A program made the translations under genes and the position numbers. The notes under the pieces are model-generated. The model did not search any database. It worked only from the letters and a program-made list of their open reading frames with translations, and was not told where the DNA came from. This document shows, one piece after another, positions 1 to 11,638 of a DNA stretch of 64,000 bases. The stretch spans positions 93,782,965 to 93,846,964 of the forward strand of contig NC_044572.1 in the NCBI RefSeq assembly GCF_901933205.1, given 5' to 3'. Positions within the stretch are counted from its first letter, which is position 1; the number at the start of each line of letters is the position of its first letter. Source of the DNA: Camarhynchus parvulus (taxonomy: Eukaryota > Chordata > Aves > Passeriformes > Thraupidae).

Positions 1-3000
1 GCATCAGAGGAGGGATCAGTTTGCAGCTTACAACTTTTCAGCTGATGGCATGCAACAAGGAACTGTGTTTTCCTTGGAAACAAACCATTGTGAAATAAAG
101 CTGGTGCTTTCAGGAGCTACCCACACTGTCTTCCACAGATTCACCAACAATGTTAGCAAACACTTGCTAATGGAACTAATAACCTATGCTCTAAACAGTA
201 CTTGATTGTTTATGAATATGAGATCATCATTTATATCTTGATATGATGCTTAAAATTAGCCAAAGGTGCTCACTGTGAGCACCATGAATCCCATTGGGTT
301 CTCCCTCTATTTTCTAACCATAGCAGCTAAGCCTTCATAACAGGAAGGCTGTTGCTGACTACAGAAATTTCCAAAACATCTCACATAATTATCAATTAAA
401 ATAAACTTACTTCAGATTGCCCTTCCTTCTGAACTAAACTCTAATATTGCCAGGATTTGATAAGAAGAACAAATAATGAGTAGTAGCAAAATAACTTCAT
501 TCTTTTACAGTCCTTCACTTGTTATTTTTCTTTCTGAAAAGATGCTGAAGTCATCACTTGTCTTTGTGATAGAAGCCTTCCAAAGTATAAATATCTGCCT
601 CGTCTTCATTTCTTTGTAGCAAAGGATATGCATGTGTGTGTACAGACAACAAGCCATGATGAAAGCTGTGAATTTTCAGCACATCTTCTACTTCTAGTAC
701 CTGAGGAATCACAGGTGACTTCCTAATGTTCCTTGGTCAGCCACAGACAGAGAAAAACACTCAGGCAGGAAGTGATTGCGGAGCCTGTACCTATGGAACC
801 CGTTCCACACTCTGACATAGTATAGCACCAGACAAGAGCTGAACACCAAAGAGAAATACTGCTTCCAAAAGTCAGATAAGCCTCCAAAACATGGAAAGCT
901 GAGCATCCATCTCAGGCAAAACTTCAGCTCCCAAACATTGCTAAAGTTGAGTCCTTTACACACACACATCCTCTCATCACAAACTTCCAAACAGTAAATA
1001 TTTCAAGAAAAAGCTACATTTCTTTCCTTAGCACCTTTCCAAAGTATGATTATGTAACTGTCCAAGACCCTTTTAAAGCAAAGAGCAGGAAAAAATCAAT
1101 TAAAAAAAGCTTTCCATTCCTATCCAGTTAACCTTAGTAGTGTTTGGTTTCAGCTGAAAACTCGAACTCATTTGCAAGAAGCAGTAAAAGGTGATGACAA
1201 AGGTAAAAGGCAAGACTCAGCAAACCACCCTTCTGGTATTACTGGACAGCCTCTTGTGCAGTGGATCCATGTGTAGTGCCAGTGCTTCTAACTGGAAACC
1301 CTTCTGTGAGACAGCCACATACAGAACTCATTCCTTCAGAACACGAGCAGGTTATTTTATTACAAAATGATTACATACTAACCCTTACCCTCTTGGCCTG
1401 CGCAGTTGACTTATGCAGCGGATGCAGAAAGCTGGGATATATGACTGAAACAACTTCCTTTCATATGGATGTATAGCACATCACCTTGTGACTTTTGCCA
1501 CTTGTTTACCCAAAATTTGCTCTAACATCAAACTGGATCTTTTTATACTTTGCAGGGGTAGCATTGCCCAAAACAGGCATATCAAATAGTTACTATCACA
1601 AATTTCGCTACTCAAAGAAAGAAAAATGCTTCAAAAGAAGAATTAACCATTCTGTTAAATAGAAGAGGGTTGGAGTGATGGACTTGATACACTTCTAGTT
1701 TTACATTTAATATGGAAATATCAGGACACAGCAGCTGATTACAAGACATTTTTCTAAATAATATACAGAACATCAACTCTGAGTTCATTCTTCCTGGCTA
1801 CCTTTCTTTCAGACTCAACAATCCCTTCCACTGACATACCTACAGTCTTGTGTATTTAATGATATCTACATATTAGTAGAATTTAATATTCAAAAATTCT
1901 GATGGGCTTATGCAAGCACATGAAACAACTGGAACCTAGGAATTTCCTCTTTTCACTTCAAAGTGTAAAAAATACACAAATTTTAGAAGTATATTATATT
2001 TCAAAATTATTTGACAAAGCATCTCAAATATATTTAGGTTGTTATTAGAGAGTAGTAGGTATTTACCTATAGCTCTTGCTCTCAAGTTGAAATCACTGCA
2101 CAGTTTTTTCAATCAATCAAGATCATTTCAAAATCATATGATCTTCATATGATGTTACTAGCACTGTAACAATGATCCCATTGTTAAAGCACATGAAAAA
2201 TACAAGAACCTTCCAAAATCGAATATATTCTTTAATGACCTTTACAGGAATTGTTTTATAATAGATACTCCAATTCAGTGACTGTTTGTGCTACCAGTAA
2301 CTTTATTCATTCATATATGAATGATTCTATTTTATTCAATGGGATTACTCATATGTAAAGTTATGTCAGAGGCAACTCATCATTTAAAATTCATAAGGAA
2401 GATGAGGTAATTAAGCAACTATAAAGGCTTTTCTATGGCTTTTTCTTATGTAAAAGAATTTTTTTGAACAGATATATCAGACAGAACTCTAGTTAAGAAA
2501 GTATCATAAACTAAAAAATGTATATTTTACAGTACTAATGGTGTCTCTAAAAAAATCTTTAAAGAGTATTTATGTATATTTTTCATATAAAAAATTCTAA
2601 ATCCAGAGTTGTACTTAACAATGGCAGAATTTATTCTCACTGATGAATGACTTAGTGAATTTATTTTTATTTTCTTGCTCATATTTTTATGTGTGTGTAT
2701 GTGTATATCTTAATAGTGAAACGTCTCTTTGTTCTGTGTTCTGACACAATTTACAAGTACAGTAATGATGTAACAGAAATTAGAACGTGGCACCATTAAC
2801 ATTACCGATGCACTCACCTTGTCCCCAACCACAATGTCTACTAGACACAATAAAGGTGTAGTCAAAGATTTATCCTGCCAATAAGATATAGTTATAGGTC
2901 CCATGAAGATTACTGACACTGAAGTACCAAATATGTACTGGCCTTGGACTTAGCAGATAACATGCCAGTTTTGAGACACATTCAAGTTGACAATAAATCA

Positions 3001-6000
3001 GTATCACAGTTCCAATAACAGGAAAATATACCTTAGAGGAATTTTTTTCTGTTAAAACATTCCACTTTTGAGTTAGCTATTAAATGTTAATGATCATAAT
3101 GGACTAGGCAGTAGGGGGTTTTGTGTCTGAAATGTGCAGACATTTTACTACAAGTTTATTTTTTAAAAACTTACATGATTTTCAACTGTACAGTATTTTC
3201 CCCTTAAATCAATTCTGTCTTTAAAAAAAAGAAAATAACCCAAACAAAAGATGTTTTAGCAGTAATTTCATTATGACTTACACTCGTTTTCTGTATCTGC
3301 CCATGCAAATACCTCCACAGCCTCCATAACTCCTCCCTTTTGTGCATAAAAAACTCCAATAGTGATGGAAAGCTACAGAGAGCAAGGTTTATTAGTTAAC
3401 TACTCCTTACTAAATTGTAAATGTATTTTTCCTCTCCGTTTCAGAACTATCTCTACGCTTACCACTAGCAATTCCATTCTAAGAAGTTTGTATAAAGGGC
3501 CTCAATTTCTTGGGGTGTATGGGCTATAACCATTTTTTTCAAGCACCCTTCTGAACTTCTTTTCAATTTTCTGTTTTTGATGATAGTCATGCTGACAACT
3601 TTTTTTGGTCCATCAAATTCTGTAGTACAATTACATGAATTTACTTTTAATAAATTACCATCTATGCATATATCAGTCAAACCATGAAGACTAAACACTT
3701 GCAAATAAAATGCATTATTAATTTAATTGTCACAGCCTATTTAGCTAGCTTCTATTAGTATTTGGTACAATATGCAATGTATCAGAGGGCAGAATCAAAT
3801 TCAAAACATAAAGAATAAACTGATTATATTGTCCTAGAGAAATTAAAAAATAGCAAGCTTGCAAAATTATAATCAAGGCATTAATGTTTTACATAGGTAA
3901 GAAAACTACGTAACTTAATTTATAATATGTTTGTGCCCAAAGTGATGGTTTAACATGCAGAAGAAGGATTTCTTTGGTTCCTAAAGCCATTAAAAGGCAT
4001 CAAACTTTCTCATAATAGGAGAGGAAAGGTGGAAAGGAAAGCAACAGTGGTTTGGTATTTACTGCAGTAGTTCACGTGGCTTAAACATCCCCCATCCCCA
4101 GCAAGGGACTGCTACTAGAAATTTATATTGTTGTTGTAGTCCTGCCACTACTGTTTGATGCTGCTCTACATTAAGCTGAAGTGCCACCTGAAAAGGTATT
4201 GTGGAAAAGAAATACTCAAAAGATGGATGAAGAAATTGCAAAAGAAGAGGGCATGAAGTCACTCCAATTCCACCTGCCTATGCTGGAGGCAAAGCCTCCC
4301 CAGCCATGCCAGCAGGCAGGGCAGGGAGGCTGCAGGCCTCCGCAGGGCTCCTCTGCTCCTTGCATAGCCAGAGCCTGTAAACCTGCCACCCTCCTCCTCC
4401 TCCTCGTGCCAGGCTGGCCAGCCAGCCAGAAAGCCTTGAAGGAATACAGGAAGAAATGGGGGAAACGGCCACAGCTGAGAGGCCTTCAGAATAAAAAACT
4501 CAAAGAAAAGCCAGTAACAACTGATTTAGTTTATAGCACCCTGCTTGTTTAGGAATTCATTTCAAGATAATCATCACTAAAAATATGCCTATTTGGAAAT
4601 CTATTGTATGTATCCTTTATTGTGCACATATTCACTAGGGTGATGCAAGTTATCTCTATGTTGTATTTATGATGAGTGTACAGTAAGTATCCCCTTGTAA
4701 AAGAATATATTGGTATTGAATACTTCCAGTTATAAAATAAGCCACCAGAGCAAAACACTTTTTCTAATTGTTGTGCTTTGACAAGAGATAACCAAAATAA
4801 ACTTTCTTATGATATCTGCTTTGATGAAACTGTAATTGTTTTTTCAATGCATCACTGTGTATTTTAGATTAAATAGAATATCTCAAAACTCTTGAATAAT
4901 CACATGGTAGGGAAATTCTGGTTAAGCCCTTTGTAGAGAAAATCTTCTTAAAAATAACAGCCCTACCTAAATCAGTGCTTAGTCAAAGACATATATGGGG
5001 TGTTAATCAAAAACCCTACTCTTAGGTCCCTCCATGATTTAAGCACGACAAACTTGTGAGGAATGGGTCTAATTGACCACAATTTCCACTGTCTTTAACA
5101 AGAAATGAACATGGCTCAGAAAGAGCTTTGCTGCGCTCTCCTACAGCTTCTATCATTTATTTTCCTCTTTTTTTCATATCAAAACCAGAAATACACTTTA
5201 TTTATGAAAGCCTAGCCCCAAAGAATGAGTTACAAGGCAGTAATACTTGAAACAGTATCAAGTATCCAGCAATGAACACCTCCATCTACCCAGGCTGAAG
5301 AGAATATGAGATCTGTTGGCTATCCAAAACACATCAATTTTCTAGTTGGCCCAAAGATTCAGTGAAATAGCAATAGCTAAGCCACAATGTGCCAAATAAA
5401 TCTGAAGCAAAATCTGTTTATCAGCAAACAGAGTGCCATTGAGTTTGTAAAATACAGTTATATTTTAAACCATATAAAAAATAACCTGCTGCAAACAAAG
5501 CTGGAGAATAAGTAGCTGTGTACGGATTGAAAAAATAAATTAATTCATTTTAAAAATAGTGAAAATGCCAAATCTCCCTTCCTGCCCAAGAACACTTGAG
5601 GAAACTTTCTTTTTGATTTCTCTATGGCTTTGACCTCTTAGAAAGTAATTTTATAACCTATGAGCATCAAGACCAGCAAGAACAGAACAAAAAAGGAAAA
5701 GAAAACCAAAAATCCCCAAACATTTGATTTTGCACTGGGAGGCACATTTACAACTATAAAAGTTTAAAGAAAATAGTATCACCTATCAAAAAAAGCCTCA
5801 AAAGGTGCAAATTCTACACCTTTTACATGGAATTTCTTTCTACAGACATGTCATAAGCACCACACATCAGACCACCTAAGGATGTTGGATCTCTCTTGGA
5901 GTTGAGGAAAAAATCCAGATGGCTTCATTGTGGGCAAGATAAATATTCTAGAAAAGGTTTCCATATACTGTATAGGATACAACGAAAAAGAATTTTAAAG

Positions 6001-6008
6001 CAGTTTAC
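1..6008 (-). other. Intron sequence downstream of the zinc-finger exon
   Basis: This stretch lies 3' of the exon on the minus strand and should be the beginning of the next intron, starting with gtaaac. It is AT-rich and has no repeat family I recognise. It holds an exon-like cluster at 2818-3372 that does not fit the zinc-finger reading frame, a minus-strand open frame at 3465-3728 whose product I do not recognise, and the GC-rich patch at 4270-4480. I see no finger-coding sequence that would continue the exon, so the next coding exon is probably to the left of base 1. Confidence 0.5.
4270..4480. other. GC-rich but CpG-poor patch
   Basis: About 210 bases with much higher GC than the surroundings, rich in CAG, CTCC and GCC runs (for example four consecutive ctc-type triplets near 4391-4404), yet with only a few CpG dinucleotides. 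It therefore does not look like a promoter island. Open frames cross it on both strands (4181-4552 plus, 4278-4472 minus), as expected in GC-rich DNA, and neither product resembles a family I know. It could be an old GC-rich insertion or a methylated, decayed island. Confidence 0.4.
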
Positions 6009-6083
6009 CTTTCTTTGGGGGTGCCAACTCCGTGTTTGCCCAGCAAATGAGTATTCAAATGCTTCTTCATCACAAATGCCACC
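6009..6083 (-). CDS. ZNF407: Internal exon of a C2H2 zinc-finger gene, probably ZNF407 (partial)
   Basis: Read on the minus strand, this 75-bp exon is preceded by a long pyrimidine-rich tract ending in ttttatag (6084-6111) and followed by a gtaaac donor (6003-6008). With one base completing a split codon it encodes V-A-F-V-M then KKHLNTHLLGKHGVG and TPKE, and it leaves AG for the next exon. The spacing F-x5-L-x2-H-x4-H is the helix and both zinc-binding histidines of a classical C2H2 finger. The two cysteines must lie in the preceding exon, and a C-x-V-A-F junction would restore the usual C-x3-F spacing. GVGTPKE is the inter-finger linker. C2H2 proteins of this type are nuclear DNA-binding factors. 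The name ZNF407 rests on my memory of its finger region and on its very long introns; another multi-finger gene remains possible. One other frame is also open (see rejected). No second exon of this gene is visible in the window. Confidence 0.8.
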
Positions 6084-6111
6084 CTATAAAACAAAGAGCA
6101 AATAAGAAAGA
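6084..6111 (-). promoter_or_regulatory. Splice acceptor and polypyrimidine tract of the zinc-finger exon
   Basis: On the minus strand the 27 bases before the exon are almost all T and C with few purines and end in the AG acceptor. A TTTAAT-like branch-point candidate lies about 20 bases further upstream. This tract is the main reason the exon boundary is placed at 6083. Confidence 0.8.
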
Positions 6112-6989
6112 TCATTTTATTAAACTCTTTTTTTTCTGTTTTGAGCATGCACTTGAACATATCTTATTAAAGGCAGATCTCAAAAAAATCCCTCCTCTAC
6201 TAGGATGTGAATAAGACTGGGGAGTCTATTCTGTAACAACAGGCTTCCCTCATTTTGCAGTCCTTTGGCTTTTCTCTTACAAGTCCCAGCCATCACTGGT
6301 CAAAGAAAGGAAAATGTGTTTCTGCTTCCCTTTGCAAATTAGAACATTTCACATATTATAGTGATAATATAGTCTATTTTACCTGACAAACATTGTCTGA
6401 TGTTACGAAGTAATACAGTTTTAGTTACACCTTTGAATTTATTTAAGCCTTATGGGCCCATCCTGCAACCTTTCTTCATACAGGTAGTTCCATTGTTTTC
6501 ATGAGAAACATAAAAAATCAGCAAGATAAGATGCTTTAATCACTGCTTATGCCTGGTCAAACTTCATTGTATTAATTATTTAAAGAGATACACACAGAAA
6601 CAAATTAATAGCCTTAGTTATTTTATAGCCTTGTGAAAAAAAAAAGGATGAAAAACGTGAAGCACATGTTCATGAATACACTATCAGCAGGAATATTGTT
6701 CAAACTGGCAAGACATTCTTCACCAGCACCAGCAGCACCAACAAAACACATAGTACCTGGCATCATGTTTCTACCAAACCAAACACAGATAATTTACTTT
6801 AATTTTGGTGACATATGTAATGAAACAGATAGAAGCCTATCAAGTACTATTCTTCTGCTGATAAGACCATAACATCAATTTAATTATGTCATGTGACTGC
6901 TTCAAACAATTTAGATATCAGACTGAAGCTTTAAACTAAAATGGTTCTCTCGATAAGCAAAAATTTTACTGCTGCAACTTTCAGTGTGA

Positions 6990-7200
6990 AAAGGGCTTGC
7001 AAACATTTTTGTTAATTATGTATTACAGCTGTCCTTCATAAAGTTAATTACTAATAGCTGAAAGGCAATAGAGTCTATTTGCATATGTACATGAAAGGCA
7101 TGACATATGCAAAAATATGATTTTAATTAGCATTCCATGATATGAAGGGCTACAAATCAAACTGGCATGTTATAAGATTTTTAACATTAAACGCTGAATT
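6990..7200. promoter_or_regulatory. Enhancer-like block with homeodomain and POU-type sites
   Basis: Three TAATTA-type homeodomain cores (7013-7020, 7043-7051, 7122-7130) and a perfect inverse octamer ATTTGCAT (7077-7084) fall within about 120 bases, surrounded by low-repeat, mixed sequence. This motif density is typical of conserved vertebrate noncoding elements, but conservation itself cannot be seen from one sequence, and AT-rich DNA gives TAATTA often by chance. Confidence 0.3.
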
Positions 7201-8411
7201 CATCTGGACGTGTTTGCAGTAATGGACAATGGAAGGACTGTAAAACACCAGCACTATGGGGTATAAGAGCCACAAAAGCAAAGACACAGTACTTTTCCTT
7301 TACAATTATGTTAATTTAGCTTTTCTGTGTCTGATCTTCTTTGGGCACTTGCACATTATTACAGAGAATCTCTCTTGCGCATCCCTTAAGGTGTAAGAAT
7401 ATAGTACTGTCTTATTTAAATGATATAAATTTCCTTATTTGTTACAAAAAATACATTTAAAAAGTATCCTAAATACTTTTCCCTACCCAACTTATTACTA
7501 TGGCATCATAACCATTACAACTGTGAATAATCTATTACACTATTACCATCATTACTATGCAAGTGTCATCAAAATTACTGTACATAGGGAAAATCATTGT
7601 AACAAAATAAAAAAATGTATTATAATAAAAACATAAGACATACAAAATGTACTGCCCTTGCTTTTCAACAGAAATAGTATTTCCACCAAGCTGTGGAAGG
7701 TACCAAACATGTTTTCATTTAGTAATACCTATATTTCCTGTTACAAACTTACATTTTCCCCCTTCTCTAAAAGAAAAATAAACTCAGTGAAATTACTGTG
7801 AAAGGGAAATGTGCAATCAGAGTTGTAAAGAGATATTTTGCTATTTGCATGGAATATATAGATCCCAACCAGCTACGCAATATTTGCAGGGAAGCACCTT
7901 TTGGTTTCGAGCCCGTTTAGTTAAAGCTTCCAAACAAAGGCTCACCATTTCATATACCACACAACTGCAGGGGGTACAGACAGACATACCTTTCTGCAAA
8001 ATCAAAGACAAAGGCCTTGGTAATAACATGAAGCAATTAATCTCACATTCTGCCTTCTCTCTGTTGCATCTATGTTCTAGCAACCATTTTGCTGCTGTTA
8101 CACAGCACAAATAAAATGAACCCTGACTCAGTTTGGGTTTCAGCAACTGCTAACATTTTAAGCTTTTCAAGTGAGGCTCGAAGCCTTCAGACTTGAGAAG
8201 TGCCAAAAGCCTCAGTGCAGGTCTGGAGCACTCTGCACAGCTCAGGGCAGCTCCCCACACTACAGAACTAGACCTTAAAAATAAAATTTCTATTTTCATA
8301 AGAAATTGAGAAGAAGATAAAAAAAAACCACCAACAGAGACAGGCATTATTAAAACAAGAGGCAAAGTCTAAACAACCTTGTTTGGATGCTGAGTTTGAT
8401 GACAACTCATT

Positions 8412-8432
8412 AAAACAAACAAACAAACAAAA
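8412..8432. repeat. AAAC tetranucleotide microsatellite
   Basis: A short run of about five AAAC units. It is too short to say more. Confidence 0.8.
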
Positions 8433-8754
8433 CCACAAAGAGAAACAAGTAAAAACTATTTGGTTTTGTTTACTAAATCCTGCAGGTGATTTTCAGAGAG
8501 GTGGTAGCAGTGTTTGCTGGCTTTACAAAAGAAACACAGTGTTTTCCATACATTCAGTAACTCTAGGTTTCAATGTAATTAATGGTTTAGTAATAAAAAA
8601 ATAATGGGTTTATCTACGCTATTTACCTCTGCTGAGGTAAACCAGTTACTCCCAAGCTACTGCTAGAATAGACATGACTTAGCCTTGGCCTTTTAAATTA
8701 ATCATAAGAGAAGTCTGACTGGCACCTAAAAGTACTCGCTGAGTGAATGCTTTC

Positions 8755-8777
8755 AAGATATATTGCAGATATATCTT
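8755..8777. repeat. Short inverted repeat, 9-bp arms
   Basis: Arms aagatatat (8755-8763) and atatatctt (8769-8777) are perfect reverse complements around a 5-base loop. It is AT-rich and may be chance. Confidence 0.6.
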
Positions 8778-9950
8778 CAAATCAAAAGGAATCTTTCCAT
8801 CAGCAATTGAAAAGCACCAATTCAGTCTTCACCAAACTTCTCATTTCTTGTTTTTAATTCTAGTGAAAGTACAAACATTCAAATGCTAAAAACTAACTAG
8901 TTTCAGAAGTGCATCAAAAAGGAGTAGAAAAAGCCTGTCATCAAACCAACTCTACTGTTTCAAGTATGTGCAAACCAGGCCATACTAGAGGCCTGGAACC
9001 AGTTTTACAAACTCTAATCTGGACAAATTCATCCTCCACCCACATGAAGACAAGAAGTCCCAGCCCAGCTGCCCCCCTGTGGGTCAGGTCTCAACAGGCA
9101 GAGATGTCCAGCCTATACATCCATGTCATGGTCGCTGGGAGTTCCCTTCATTTGGGAGGAAGACTCTGAGAAGCCTCCTCTGAAAGTGGAACAAGGTGAG
9201 TAGGCAGGATTCCTTTTGCTAGCAGTAGCATTGTGTTGGGTTAACTTTTTTTGTGATTTTCAACTACTCTGGCTTCAAAACCAGCAACACCCTCAGTCAT
9301 ACACTCTGTGTTTAAACTACAGGATAAATTAAAGACTAAATGAAAAATTACACAGAGCTTTAGGATAGCGTCTTCATTCCCTATAGACAACTTTTTGCAC
9401 ACAAACTATAAATAAAAATTACTTTAAATCATAAATACATGAGCACCTTTCCCAAAATAAGCTCGCAGAATATTCTGGTTTCCTTTTAGAAGAGTTGTGG
9501 TTTGTAGGAACGTGAACATTCATATTCCATGGCAATCTTCAAACAGTATTTGGACTCTCTCAGAATGTCTGTAACTGATTTAAGAGCCTCTATAGATTTG
9601 TCTTCAGATAAAAGCACATTTTAAAGTATAAAAGAAACAAAGGGACTTCTAATTCTGGGAATAAAGAAACATATTGGACAATCTTTACTTCCACATTTTA
9701 TTCTAGTGTAATACAAATTTTTCAGCATGTACAATGTTTATCATCACAGTATATAAGGAATAGGAATAATCTGTCATGTATTGTCTGTTTTCTATTTTCT
9801 CTGTGGGGAGAAAACTGTTCTCTGTGAACTATCTTGCTTTGAGAGGGCAAAAGATTCTAAGTTTTATTATGTTTTGAATCCATAATAGCTCTTTCCCTTT
9901 GAATAAGTACATCACTGGGTTAGTGACAAGCCTAAAAAAAACCACCCAGA

Positions 9951-9988
9951 ACCAAACACACAACACACACACTCAAACCAAAACAAGC
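9951..9988. repeat. A/C-rich low-complexity strip
   Basis: Nearly every base on the plus strand is A or C, including a short CA run. No gene content. Confidence 0.7.
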
Positions 9989-11460
9989 ATTCTGGGCCAT
10001 AAGGCCATGAAACTTGTTATTTCCTGCGTGTTTATCAAGTGCCTTGACCTAGGAAGGAGCTACATGTTACCTCTTTTAGAAAGTCACTCGAAGCCATGGC
10101 GACAGAGCAGTCATCTTCTAACTGCACATAACTGTTGAGGAGGGCCAGTGCAGGAATTTATTTTTGTGGGACTCTACAAACAAGGTATCAAGCAGCTGAA
10201 GAGCAATTTTAAATGACTTCTCAGTGGATACATTGCTCTCTGCAATTGCTCTTGGAGAATTTATCTTACAGACAACAATGTTCAATGACAGCAGAAAAGT
10301 CCAGGAGAATAACAATGAATATCTAGCCTTTATTCATATTCTCAATATCCTTTACATCTCCTTTAAACTGTCCAAAACCTCTTTATACACAAATTTAACT
10401 CTGAGAATACAGGTAAGCTAGTGCATAACCCAAGTACATAGGTTGTTTTAAAAAGCTGCTTGAGAGCCTTTAAAAAAACCAAAATCAAACCCATAAACAA
10501 ATCCAAGAATTTAGTGCTTTGCTTTAGCGTAAGTTTTAGGCACATAGAAAGGATAGAATGTTTTACCATTTTGGATGAATCAGCTGGGAGATCTGACAGC
10601 ATCAAGGAATAATAAGAAATAGGATCTCAAACTTTCATACATTATCACAGAATACAACAAAATAATATATTATTTTGTTCACACCGCGTTTTGTTTTCTA
10701 TGATCTATGCTTGAATTTCTGTCCTTGTATGAGGCAAGAAACCAGGAAATCAAGGCAAGCTTCACAGATGATTGCAAGAAGGAGGATCAGGATATGTTTA
10801 GGTAAGTAAATAACAATGTGGAATCTATGGTTCTTACCACCTTAATAAAGCGTTCTGGTTTGTACTGTGTCACAAAAAACACTGGAAACCCTAATTGTTT
10901 GTAGTTGAATGTGTGGTTCACATGGAGCCAAGCCAAGAGGGGTATCAACCAGTAGGAGAGAGAAACAGTTCAGTTCCTCAAGAAATACCAGGATGTGCAT
11001 ATATTTCAGAATGTTCAATGAAACTTGTATATGCAATTACAGATTTTTGCATGCACTTGAGTTGTGTATGTTCTACACCTAAAAGTAGAACTTCTCATAT
11101 TCAAATCAGCACTTAGTCAAATAGCACTTAAACAAAGTACCTGAAGTAAAAAAAAATCAAGTTTTCAAATTCTCCAAATTATATTAAAAAGTTGCTACCC
11201 AAATCTTATGTCTCCACCAGGATTTATTCAGCAGGTTAATTTCAGGAACAAGAGCACAGAGGCAAATGCAGAACTGTTCAGAAAGCAATGGTTTTCTAAG
11301 AACAAGTAAGCTTTTCTTTCCATGCATCAAAAGTCTAAATTCCTGAGAATTTCTTCAAGTCCATCATTTTTGGATGTTTGCTGATTCTGAAGGGTCCAGA
11401 CTAGGGCTCTGATAACTCTCTTGCATGACTGCGCGCAAGGGACTCAATTTAAAAGAAAGT

Positions 11461-11638
11461 ATCTGGCAGGGCAGAGCCTGGTGTGGAAGATATCCTGTAG
11501 TCTGAAAGGCTTCATGCCCTTTGTGACAAGATGTCAGGTTCAAGTAAATATCTGGCAGGGCGAAGTTTAATGTAGAAAACATCCACATATCTGAAAAACT
11601 TCATGCCCTCTATGACAGGACGTCAAGTCCTAGAACCC
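11461..11638. repeat. Diverged tandem duplication, period 89 bp, two copies
   Basis: Copy 1 starts with atctggcaggg at 11461 and copy 2 with the same string at 11550. The shared blocks ctgaaaggct/ctgaaaaact (11502 and 11591) and ttcatgccct (11511 and 11600) keep the 89-base offset, and later stretches match with substitutions (tgacaagatgtca against tgacaggacgtca). No third copy is visible. Roughly a quarter of positions appear to differ, so the duplication is old. No open frame runs through both copies. Confidence 0.85.

Noticed and set aside
6009..6083. Alternative reading frame of the exon (starting G-G-I-C-D-E-E-A-F)
   Set aside because: It is open as well, but the other frame has exact C2H2 spacing and a typical finger linker, which is far less likely by chance.
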